Source: an uncultured Drancourtella sp. | GTDB taxonomy: Bacteria; Bacillota; Clostridia; Lachnospirales; Lachnospiraceae | NCBI GenBank assembly: GCA_937880845.1 | Contig: CALFLL010000055.1 | Location: 58,845-122,844, forward strand | Direction of reading: 5' to 3' | Length of the DNA: 64,000 nt | In this document: positions 9,160-16,163 of the stretch, one piece after another | Numbering within the stretch: the stretch's first letter is position 1 | How the letters are laid out: each line of letters begins with the position of its first letter | The notes under the pieces: generated by a model | Databases searched by the model: none | What the model was told of the DNA's origin: nothing | The model's input: only the letters and a program-made list of their open reading frames with translations | Made by a program: the position numbers and the translations under genes

Positions 9160-9543
9160 ATGAATACATTTCCGCAAATTTCAGAAGCAGAATATAAAGT
9201 AATGGAAATCGTTTGGAGCCATGCTCCGATCAGCACCAATGAAGTGGTTGATTTCCTGCTTCCAATCACCACCTGGAAACCAAAGACAATCCAGACATTA
9301 TTAAAACGTCTCACTCAAAAGGAAGCAATCACATACGAACGTATCGGACATTCTTTCGTCTATACGCCTCTGATCACTAAAGAAGCCTACATTCATCAAA
9401 AAAGCCATTCTTTTTTAAACAGATATTTCAACGGCAACTTAGGCGATATGCTCTCTTCTTATCTTTCTGATCCGGATGTTTCAGAAGCTGAGTTAGCTCG
9501 TCTTCGCACTCTGTTGGATGAGAAATCCGTTCAAAATCGATAG
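9160..9543 (+). CDS. blaI: BlaI/MecI-family transcriptional repressor
   Basis: A 127-residue winged-helix repressor, the usual length of BlaI. The N-terminal DNA-binding domain shows the family pattern ISEAEYKVMEIVW, TTWKPKTIQTLLKRL and the wing YERIGHSFVYTPL. The C-terminal dimerisation region (about 80-127) holds the segment that BlaR1-type proteases cleave in known systems. The ribosome site is GGAGGAATTTT. It has its own promoter and a near-consensus operator, and matching operators precede the opposite-strand secreted-protein operon. Its 3' end overlaps that operon's last gene by 13 bp, tail to tail. Confidence 0.93.
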   Translation: MNTFPQISEAEYKVMEIVWSHAPISTNEVVDFLLPITTWKPKTIQTLLKRLTQKEAITYERIGHSFVYTPLITKEAYIHQKSHSFLNRYFNGNLGDMLSSYLSDPDVSEAELARLRTLLDEKSVQNR

Positions 9544-10730
9544 TGGTATTTCTCAGCTGCCTTCCCCTCATCTTTTATTACATGATTGGAAAGGAAATAC
9601 GGTCGTCCGTTTTCCATAAATTTTACCGTAAGCTGATGGATAAAGGTTCCGTCATTTCCCGTCATTTTGTTTACTGCAGCAATAGTAAACGTAACACTTC
9701 CGTCTGGATTTTCTTTCTTTTCCCTGATATCCGGAAGGGCATTTCCCAAAGATTCTCTCAAAAAATTGTAATATCCTTTTGCCTCCCAACGATATGTTCC
9801 GGTCTGACTATCAAAACCGGCTGTTTTTTCCAGAACAGGACGTGTAACAGGTAAAAATCTCATGATTTTCTGTTCGAACTCCTGCTTTTGAATTCCTTCT
9901 TTATACTGCCCGTCTTGAATTCTTTCTCCATGTTCCATCTGGTAAAATACATCATATGCCGCTGTAAAATCAATGGCATCCATGTTCCCTTCTTCCCAGT
10001 CCGTCAAAAACAGATTATTTCCCTGATATCCGATAGGCTGCAGGTATCTTTTTGAGATTTCAAGATATTCTTCTTTCTGCGGTATAATACGAAGCATATC
10101 CGTTCCGTCGACAATCTCTGTTACTTCCGGTGGTTGCGGTGTACTGATTTCATAAGAAAACCATCCGCTTTCCGTTTCCTTCCACCATTTTATCTCTGCC
10201 TTTACAGGTTCTCCCACAACCGGTTCTTCTTTGTCATTCCACGTTCCTATCGTACTGGTAAGATACATTGTTTTCCCATCAAAATCAAACAGATTTCTTC
10301 CGATCTCACCTGAACTTCCAATCCTATACCAGACAACCTCTGCTTCTTCCTTCTTTCCTAACTTTTGAATAAATTTTTCCATCTTTTTATAATTCCACAA
10401 ATTATATTGACCACTTGATATATCTATGGTTTTTCCGGTTTTTTCTGCCAAATGCTTTGCCATCTTTTCCATATCTTCGGAAGATAGGATTTTATTTAAA
10501 GATTCATCCTTTTTTGCGTTCTGATACAATGTCTGACATTGTTGCATAGCCTTTTTACATTCACGTCGCTCTTTCTTTTCTTCTTCTTTTTTTATTGGTA
10601 TGTCATAGGATTTTATTTCCTGTTTCTCCTTGGTTTCTTCTTTTTGATTTTGTATCCATGCTGTCGCTCCTCCCAAAAGAAACAACATTCCTATCATCAT
10701 GCATCCTCGTAAAATCCATTTGATTTTCAT
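9531..10730 (-). CDS. Secreted/membrane-anchored protein of unknown function, paralogue of its upstream neighbour
   Basis: A 399-residue protein with a short basic N-terminus and one hydrophobic segment (about residues 5-26), then a long Lys/Glu-rich stretch and an extracellular globular domain. It is a diverged paralogue of the adjacent lipoprotein. Both contain GNNLF/NNNLF followed by a Trp-rich aspartate segment, a FYQ/LYY helix, and a C-terminal beta region with TIAAVNKMT versus EIAAVWPEY. I do not recognise an enzymatic motif; it may belong to a Lachnospiraceae DUF family. Its ATG overlaps the upstream stop (ATGA), so it is translationally coupled. Control by BlaI through the operator at 11846 is inferred. 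Confidence 0.8.
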   Translation of the reverse strand: MKIKWILRGCMMIGMLFLLGGATAWIQNQKEETKEKQEIKSYDIPIKKEEEKKERRECKKAMQQCQTLYQNAKKDESLNKILSSEDMEKMAKHLAEKTGKTIDISSGQYNLWNYKKMEKFIQKLGKKEEAEVVWYRIGSSGEIGRNLFDFDGKTMYLTSTIGTWNDKEEPVVGEPVKAEIKWWKETESGWFSYEISTPQPPEVTEIVDGTDMLRIIPQKEEYLEISKRYLQPIGYQGNNLFLTDWEEGNMDAIDFTAAYDVFYQMEHGERIQDGQYKEGIQKQEFEQKIMRFLPVTRPVLEKTAGFDSQTGTYRWEAKGYYNFLRESLGNALPDIREKKENPDGSVTFTIAAVNKMTGNDGTFIHQLTVKFMENGRPYFLSNHVIKDEGKAAEKYHYRF

Positions 10731-11803
10731 TCTTCTTCTCCTGTTTTTCTTGGTATATACGGTGGAAATCTCTCCCCATCAAAATGTTCTACCTTATTTG
10801 CAACATAATAAAACTTGTCTGATGTCTTCCGTATAGTCGTTTTGTGAGTGAAAGCCGTATCCGTTTGATACTCCGGCCAAACTGCTGCTATTTCCAATAC
10901 GATCGTTCCGTTTCTTTGCTTCTTCCAAGACCGTACTTCTGGAACAGGCATCTCTCCTCCCGGATACTGCCTTATTCTCCTTTCTATCCATGGATATCTC
11001 CCATTCTTCATATGAGCCAAAGACTGCAACTCTTCGTTTCTAATTTCCAGATGACTGCAAATCATTCTTTCAAAAAGTTCCTGCGGGACTTTATAATCTC
11101 CAAAATTGGGTTCCTGTTTTTCTTCTTTACGGTAATATAAATCAAATAAATCCATAAACTCGATTCGACTATAATCATCTGCTCCCCAATCCACAGTAAA
11201 TAGATTATTATTCCAATATCCCGTATAGGAAATATAATCGGAAAAAATTTTTTCTTCTTCTGTTCTCGTTCTCAACCGTATCCCATATGTACCGCTTGGC
11301 CCGTCAAATCCTTCCGGACGTCTGTCCTTCCAAAAGAACCACCCGTGTTCTGTATAAGAAAAAGACTCCGGGTAATACTGATTCCAGTATAAGTCTGAGG
11401 ATAACGTTCCATCCTCTAATTCTCCTGCTGTTTCTATGACCTTCAGTTTTCTGTTTTCATAAAAAAATTCATATTGTATCAAAATTTTTCCGGAAACCAT
11501 GTAACATATCGCTTCTTTTTTCTCCTCTTTTTCAAATGTTTTGCAAAACTCTTCCATAGATTCCGGATTACACACATTTTCAGAAGAATCCATTACTCCA
11601 ATCGTGTACCCCAGATTGGAAAGTTGTTCTATTAATGTTTTCTTGGGCACAGTATTGTCTTTTAATTTTTTTATTACATTTTTATACTTTTCCTCTGAAA
11701 CTTTCCTTGATATTTCTTTTGTTGTTTCTTCTGTTTTCTTATCACATGCGGAAATCCATACCAGCATCGTTAATATTATTACAAATGTAAGATTTTTTCT
11801 CAT
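10727..11803 (-). CDS. Lipoprotein of unknown function under a BlaI-type operator
   Basis: A 358-residue predicted lipoprotein. The signal peptide MRKNLTFVIILTMLVWISAC ends in the lipobox ISAC, so it would be lipid-anchored on the outer face of the membrane. I chose ATG 11803, which gives a normal signal peptide; an in-frame ATG at 11818 is possible. The C-terminal two thirds (around DLYWNQYYPESFSYTEHGWF and NNNLFTVDWGADDYSRIEF) is paralogous to the next gene. No known catalytic motif was recognised. The promoter 40 bp upstream has a BlaI-type dyad inside its spacer, and a second identical-core dyad lies inside the signal-peptide codons. A role in the cell-wall stress response is inference. 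Confidence 0.8.
   Translation of the reverse strand: MRKNLTFVIILTMLVWISACDKKTEETTKEISRKVSEEKYKNVIKKLKDNTVPKKTLIEQLSNLGYTIGVMDSSENVCNPESMEEFCKTFEKEEKKEAICYMVSGKILIQYEFFYENRKLKVIETAGELEDGTLSSDLYWNQYYPESFSYTEHGWFFWKDRRPEGFDGPSGTYGIRLRTRTEEEKIFSDYISYTGYWNNNLFTVDWGADDYSRIEFMDLFDLYYRKEEKQEPNFGDYKVPQELFERMICSHLEIRNEELQSLAHMKNGRYPWIERRIRQYPGGEMPVPEVRSWKKQRNGTIVLEIAAVWPEYQTDTAFTHKTTIRKTSDKFYYVANKVEHFDGERFPPYIPRKTGEEE
11779..11790. promoter_or_regulatory. Internal BlaI-type operator in signal-peptide codons
   Basis: The plus-strand sequence TTACAAATGTAA is a perfect TTACA-N2-TGTAA dyad in the first codons of the lipoprotein gene. Its flanks also resemble the promoter operator: on the minus strand both read AAATCTTACA-N2-TGTAATA. 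The centre-to-centre distance to the promoter operator is 67 bp. Confidence 0.6.
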
Positions 11804-11839
11804 AATAAACATATCCATTTATCTTTTTCTTTTATAAAA

Positions 11840-11868
11840 ATAATATTACATTTGTAAGATTTTGTCAA
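11840..11868 (-). promoter_or_regulatory. BlaI-controlled promoter of the paralogous lipoprotein operon
   Basis: On the minus strand TTGACA (11863-11868) and TATTAT (11840-11845) are 17 bp apart. The dyad TTACAAATGTAA (plus-strand TTACATTTGTAA at 11846-11857) fills the spacer next to the -10. This is the typical position and sequence of BlaI/MecI operators, so repressor binding should exclude RNA polymerase. Confidence 0.82.
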
Positions 11869-11874
11869 TAAAAG

Positions 11875-11905
11875 AACAGATATTTACATTTGCAAATATC
11901 TGTTT
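11875..11905 (-). terminator. Hairpin downstream of the histidine phosphatase gene
   Basis: A 14-bp inverted repeat with one mismatch (AACAGATATTTACA / TGCAAATATCTGTT) lies just past the stop. The T-run is short and interrupted on both strands, so termination may be partial. Its centre, TTACATTTGCAA, also resembles a BlaI operator with one mismatch and lies 38 bp from the promoter operator. Confidence 0.55.
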
Positions 11906-11910
11906 TCCTA

Positions 11911-12543
11911 TTACCATGGCTTCACTTCATCTTTATAATACAAGATTTCCTCTTCAATAATCTTATAATCTCCGTCTATACAGTCCACAATCGTAACGGC
12001 ACAGTTTTTATGCATCCCTTTTCCCCAGAAATGTTTCAGATCATTTCCTTTTATATGAGCCAATAAAGCACAAAGTGCAGCCCCATGGGTAGATACAAGG
12101 ATTGTCTGTTTTTTATGAATCGGATTTTTTCTTAAATCCTCCAAAAAGTCTCCTGTTCTTTTTAATAGTTCTTCCATCGTTTCTCCGCCTTTTGGTGCAT
12201 GATACTTCCATGGAGCGGTGAAGAAATAAAGAAATTTCGGATCCGGTATCTCCATATTTTCTTCACTGCTGCACATCCCTTCATAAATGCCAAATCCCAT
12301 CTCTTCTATCCTTTTATCTTCCACCAGGGGAATCTGCCTATCTCCCAAAACCAGCTTTGCTGTTTCTTTCGCACGAACGAGCGGGCTCGTATAAGCAATG
12401 TCAAAAGGAACATCTTTTAAACCCTTTGCCGTTTCTTTTGCCAGATGGATTCCGAATTCATTCAGCCGCACGTCAGACTTTCCTTGTAATCTTCTTATTT
12501 TATTCCAATCGGTTTCTCCATGGCGAATAAAATACAACCTCAT
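11911..12543 (-). CDS. Histidine phosphatase (phosphoglycerate-mutase-like) family protein
   Basis: A 210-residue cytosolic phosphatase of the branch that forms a phosphohistidine intermediate. The motif LYFIRHGETDWN places the catalytic His at residue 8, and the second conserved His lies in VSTHGAALCALL. The partner acid Glu lies in the IEEMGFGIYEG region. Members of this family (CobC, PhoE, GpmB-like) act on varied small phosphoesters, so the substrate cannot be named. The ATG follows a GGGAGGGG site. It is divergent from luxS. Confidence 0.88.
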   Translation of the reverse strand: MRLYFIRHGETDWNKIRRLQGKSDVRLNEFGIHLAKETAKGLKDVPFDIAYTSPLVRAKETAKLVLGDRQIPLVEDKRIEEMGFGIYEGMCSSEENMEIPDPKFLYFFTAPWKYHAPKGGETMEELLKRTGDFLEDLRKNPIHKKQTILVSTHGAALCALLAHIKGNDLKHFWGKGMHKNCAVTIVDCIDGDYKIIEEEILYYKDEVKPW

Positions 12544-12608
12544 AAAATATCCCCTCCCTTTCTGCTCTTTTTAGTATACCATATTCTTTTTGGACCTGCA
12601 CGATTTCC

Positions 12609-12637
12609 TTGCGCTTTTAAATGAATCCATGTATACT
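12609..12637 (+). promoter_or_regulatory. luxS promoter
   Basis: TTGCGC and TATACT are 17 bp apart, about 25 bp upstream of the chosen ATG, leaving a short leader that contains AAGGAGG. Confidence 0.6.
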
Positions 12638-12661
12638 TATTTTGATAAAGGAGGTTTTAGC

Positions 12662-13141
12662 ATGGAAAAAATTGCAAGTTTTACGATAAACCACTTAAAA
12701 CTGGTTCCTGGCATCTATGTTTCACGAAAGGATCAGATAAACGAAAATACCATCACAACTTTCGATCTTCGTATGACAAGACCGAATTTTGAACCGGTCA
12801 TGAACACCGCAGAAATACATGCCATCGAACATCTTGGAGCTACTTTTTTACGCAACCATCCAATATATGGATCAAAAACCATCTATTTGGGTCCAATGGG
12901 ATGCCGAACCGGATTCTATCTTCTGTTATCCGGAAACTATGAATCCAAAGATATTGTTCCTCTCATTCGCGAAATGTTCACATTTATATCTAACTACGAA
13001 GGCGATGTACCGGGAGCATCCGCGAAGGACTGCGGTAATTATCTGGATATCAATCTTCCTATGGCCAGATATCTTGCCGAAAAATATCTTAAAGAAGTAC
13101 TTTTGGATATTACCAAAGAGCAGCTTGTTTATCCGGATTAG
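12662..13141 (+). CDS. luxS: S-ribosylhomocysteine lyase (autoinducer-2 synthase)
   Basis: LuxS cleaves S-ribosylhomocysteine to homocysteine and DPD, the AI-2 precursor, in the activated methyl cycle. The 159-residue product has the metal ligands His53 and His57 (HAIEH) and Cys124 (AKDCGN), and the catalytic Cys81 in GCRTGFY. I chose ATG 12662 because AAGGAGG lies at ideal spacing and the product then matches the family's start (MEKIASFTINH). An in-frame TTG at 12590 would add 24 unrelated residues. The gene stands alone between a promoter and a strong terminator, convergent with the DUF5662 gene. Confidence 0.97.
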   Translation: MEKIASFTINHLKLVPGIYVSRKDQINENTITTFDLRMTRPNFEPVMNTAEIHAIEHLGATFLRNHPIYGSKTIYLGPMGCRTGFYLLLSGNYESKDIVPLIREMFTFISNYEGDVPGASAKDCGNYLDINLPMARYLAEKYLKEVLLDITKEQLVYPD

Positions 13142-13144
13142 CGT

Positions 13145-13187
13145 AAAACGGGACGTGTACCTTTGCAAAGGTACACGTCCCGTTTTT
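13145..13187. terminator. Bidirectional terminator between luxS and the DUF5662 gene
   Basis: A perfect hairpin with arms AAAACGGGACGTGTACCTTT and complement around a tiny loop. It has a T-run on the plus strand and a complementary A-run on the left, so it can terminate both convergent transcripts. Confidence 0.92.
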
Positions 13188-13734
13188 ATAATGTATGTTC
13201 TTTTTTCTTTTTTGCGATCACTTTTTTCAAATATTGAAAGGTATAATTTTCTCCCTTATCTGCCAACATCGTCAATAATTCTTCCAGTACTTCTTTTGTG
13301 TGCGGATGAAGAAACTGTTCTGTGCATCCTCGTTTATAATATTCCAATGGTCCCTGATCCGTATAATTTTCCTTTTTATATGTTTTTGATGCTGCGATCC
13401 GGTCCAAGAACATTTCATAAATATATCGATCCGGCATTCTCATACCGCACAAGCCCTGTCCCGGTTTCATACAATAATCAATCCAATATTCGTAATGATG
13501 CTTATTGCGACCCTTATGATGAAGCCAGGCGGTAGAAAGTCCTCTTGCTTCTCTCTCCGCATTGTTAGGACTTCTCGTCCCCTGATAATATTTACATCCG
13601 ACAAAAAATTCAACCGGATTGTATTTTGACAGGTCATGAAGCAATCCCTGCTTATAAAGACCTACTTGAAAACAATATTTCATAACAAGATATTTGTGTC
13701 TGGTAATTGTACAAAAATGTCCCCAAATATTCAT
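13186..13734 (-). CDS. DUF5662 family protein
   Basis: A 182-residue protein I place in DUF5662. It is rich in histidines, with LLHDLSKYNPVEFF (about residues 31-44) and WLHHKGRNKHHYEYWIDY (about 70-87), a pattern suggesting an HD-like metal site. The biochemical function is unknown. It is the last gene of a probable four-gene operon (binding protein, GH13-like, TraX, DUF5662). It has a GAGGATATAGG leader and ends at the bidirectional terminator. Confidence 0.75.
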   Translation of the reverse strand: MNIWGHFCTITRHKYLVMKYCFQVGLYKQGLLHDLSKYNPVEFFVGCKYYQGTRSPNNAEREARGLSTAWLHHKGRNKHHYEYWIDYCMKPGQGLCGMRMPDRYIYEMFLDRIAASKTYKKENYTDQGPLEYYKRGCTEQFLHPHTKEVLEELLTMLADKGENYTFQYLKKVIAKKKKEHTL

Positions 13735-13767
13735 CCTATATCCTCTTCAAAGATTTTATGATTGATA

Positions 13768-14439
13768 TTAACCAATAATCCCTCTTATTACAGATAGGAG
13801 TAATAGGTGCAAAGGATAAATGATATAAAATACTTTTTTCATTTTTCTTCCTTCTTCACCTTTATACATACTAATGGGTAAAAGCGAACATACCGCAAAA
13901 ATCTGTATTTTTCCCATAAGTAAAATATTTACCACTGCAATCAGAATATTTCTTTTGAGATTTTCATTATAAAAACAGTAAAAAATCAAAATCATCAAAA
14001 GCCCCATGGAATTGTAGTCTGTCTTTAAAAGTTCGGTTAGAATCATTAAAAGAATGACGGAAATGCCTCTGAAGATCAAATTATCCGTTTGTATCCAAAT
14101 ATACAGCATCCATACGCCTACAGCCAACGTAAAAAATACATTCTGATGCAGCAGAAAAATCGGTGTCCCATAAAATGTCATATCAAAAATCGGCTCAGAA
14201 ATGATGGCTAAAAGAAGCAATCTCATTCCATACCGAAAGATATTATGCGTATACATAAATCCAACAGCCGTGGTAAATGCAAAAATCGGGAATGAAATCC
14301 TTCCTATCGCTCTGAAAATCCAGATATCCGGAAAGAACACCGCTCCGATATGATCAATGAGCATTGCCATAATTCCAATCCATTTTAAAGAACATCCTGT
14401 AAGTTCTGGCTCATTCCATTTTCTCTTCAGATTTTCCAT
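13768..14439 (-). CDS. TraX family membrane protein
   Basis: A 223-residue protein with about seven to eight hydrophobic segments and the family-typical start LKWIGIMAMLIDHIGAVFFP. TraX was first described as the F-pilin acetylase; chromosomal homologues like this are probably membrane acyltransferases of unknown substrate, since no conjugation genes are nearby. I chose ATG 14439 because AAAGGAG lies 6-7 bp before it; a TTG at 14445 is less likely. Its start overlaps the end of the GH13-like gene, which indicates translational coupling. Confidence 0.82.
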   Translation of the reverse strand: MENLKRKWNEPELTGCSLKWIGIMAMLIDHIGAVFFPDIWIFRAIGRISFPIFAFTTAVGFMYTHNIFRYGMRLLLLAIISEPIFDMTFYGTPIFLLHQNVFFTLAVGVWMLYIWIQTDNLIFRGISVILLMILTELLKTDYNSMGLLMILIFYCFYNENLKRNILIAVVNILLMGKIQIFAVCSLLPISMYKGEEGRKMKKVFYIIYPLHLLLLSVIRGIIG

Positions 14440-16135
14440 CAACAACTCCTTTAAACATTGATATGGAACGCGGCGGAATCGCTACCTTCCTTTTTTCACC
14501 CATATCAACCGCACAGTCTAAAAAACCTTTTCGTATCTCTGTAGTAAAAATTTGTTTCCAATGGGTATTTTTCGGTAATGACGGGAGTGCAAATTCATGT
14601 TCTTCCCAGTGCATATTATACGTGATATAAAATGTTTCTTTTTGGTCTGAAGAATCACAATAAAAAATTCCAAGCTGCCGGCTGTAAATCTCATTTGGAA
14701 TCTGCCAGGCATTTTCTCCATGATAAGAAATATCCGGAATTCCGCAATGTGTACGATCAACTCCTTTGCACTCCTCAGACGGATGAAAAAGTTTATGTGA
14801 TTTTCGAAAAGAGATAAGACTTTTTACATATTCAAAAAGCCATTTTTCTTTTTCTGCCTTCTTCCAGTCCAGCCATGCAGTTTCGTTATCCTGGCAATAT
14901 ACATTGTTGTTTCCGTTCTGCGAATTTCCAAATTCATCTCCTGCAAGGATACAAGGTGTTCCCTGTGCAAAAAGAAGCAAAAAGAATGCGTTTCGCATCT
15001 GCTGTTCCCGCAAACGCACCACAGCCTTTTTACGGGTCTTTCCCTCTACTCCGCAGTTCCAACTGTAATTGTAATTCGGTCCGTCCTGATTGTTTTCTCC
15101 GTTTGCCTCATTATGTTTTCCGTCATAGGAAACGAGATCGTTTAATGTAAATCCTGTATGATCAGAAATATAATTATAACTGTTTTCTTTCTGGCACAAA
15201 TGCTTTTGATGCCAGATTACACTTTCTATCATTCCTTCATCGCCTTTCAAGAAACGGCGCATTTCATTTTGGAACTCTTCTTTTTTAACGATCAGTTTTA
15301 TGTTTTTTAAATAATCATCACTTTTTATTACATCGATCGGGGCAATATACGGATTTACAATAAAACCGTCTATATGAAATTCCTGTCGATAATACCGTAA
15401 ACATTCCAGCATTTTTTGCTTTGGCATCTCCTCATAAAACGGCAGATAAAACACAACCTCTATTCCTGCTTTATGGCATGACCGAATCATCTCTTTCAAT
15501 TCTGTCAAAGGATTTTCATGTGCATATTTCCTCTTTGGTGCAAAGCAATACGCTTTTCCATATCCCCAGTAATTTATCGATAGACGTATTTCATCGTCAA
15601 ACTCATATATAGGCATACATTGAATCTGATTGATTCCAAGCTCTTTTAAATAAGGAATCTTTTCAATAATTCCCAAAAATGTCCCTTTGTTCTTTACTTT
15701 TGATCCACTGCCTTTTGTAAATCCCCTTATATGAAGACTATAAGCCACCACATCTTCATCCGGAATACACAACGGCATATCATCTTTCCAATTAAATTTA
15801 GAAAAAGAAAGAACACCTCTTTCTTCTTCCTGTACTCCCGTGTCTGTCTGTTCGATATATTTTTGAATCCTATGTGCATAGGGATCCACTACACTTTTCC
15901 CATTTATCCGGTAGGAATATTCGTCGCCTTCTTTAATACCTGTCTGCAGTCCTGAAAACCGAACATTTCCATATAGTAGATTTTCTTCCATTTTAACCTT
16001 GCGATATGGTTTTTTCCCTTTTGATCTGTAAAGATATAATACACATTCTTTCCCCTTTGGAACAGCAACAGCAAATTCCATTCCATTGTTTGTACATATT
16101 GTTCCTGCCGGTTCCGGTCTTTCTTCTTGGTTCAT
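14411..16135 (-). CDS. GlgX/isoamylase-like GH13 protein lacking catalytic residues (pseudoenzyme)
   Basis: A 574-residue protein with an N-terminal CBM48-like beta domain (about 10-95), a shortened GH13 barrel and a C-terminal beta domain. It clearly descends from glycogen-debranching enzymes: HNEANGENNQDG and YSWNCGVEG (about 341-363) and GDEFGNSQNGNNN (399-411) are kept. The active site is gone. Region I lacks its D-x3-NH motif. Region II GFRxD reads GFIVN (257-261), so the nucleophile Asp is Asn. No region III Glu is apparent. Region IV HD reads HT (326-327). It is probably inactive, perhaps a glucan-binding or regulatory protein. It follows the sugar-binding lipoprotein gene by 28 bp. 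Confidence 0.85.
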   Translation of the reverse strand: MNQEERPEPAGTICTNNGMEFAVAVPKGKECVLYLYRSKGKKPYRKVKMEENLLYGNVRFSGLQTGIKEGDEYSYRINGKSVVDPYAHRIQKYIEQTDTGVQEEERGVLSFSKFNWKDDMPLCIPDEDVVAYSLHIRGFTKGSGSKVKNKGTFLGIIEKIPYLKELGINQIQCMPIYEFDDEIRLSINYWGYGKAYCFAPKRKYAHENPLTELKEMIRSCHKAGIEVVFYLPFYEEMPKQKMLECLRYYRQEFHIDGFIVNPYIAPIDVIKSDDYLKNIKLIVKKEEFQNEMRRFLKGDEGMIESVIWHQKHLCQKENSYNYISDHTGFTLNDLVSYDGKHNEANGENNQDGPNYNYSWNCGVEGKTRKKAVVRLREQQMRNAFFLLLFAQGTPCILAGDEFGNSQNGNNNVYCQDNETAWLDWKKAEKEKWLFEYVKSLISFRKSHKLFHPSEECKGVDRTHCGIPDISYHGENAWQIPNEIYSRQLGIFYCDSSDQKETFYITYNMHWEEHEFALPSLPKNTHWKQIFTTEIRKGFLDCAVDMGEKRKVAIPPRSISMFKGVVDGKSEEKME

Positions 16136-16163
16136 TTTCCCCGTCCTTTCCGGCTATGCTTTG

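Noticed and set aside
12590..12661. Longer luxS start at TTG 12590
   Set aside because: The extra residues have no family similarity, and AAGGAGG lies at ideal distance only for ATG 12662.
13768..14439. Conjugative element signalled by TraX
   Set aside because: No relaxase, coupling protein, integrase, pilus genes or attachment-site repeats are present; chromosomal TraX-like proteins are common in this group.
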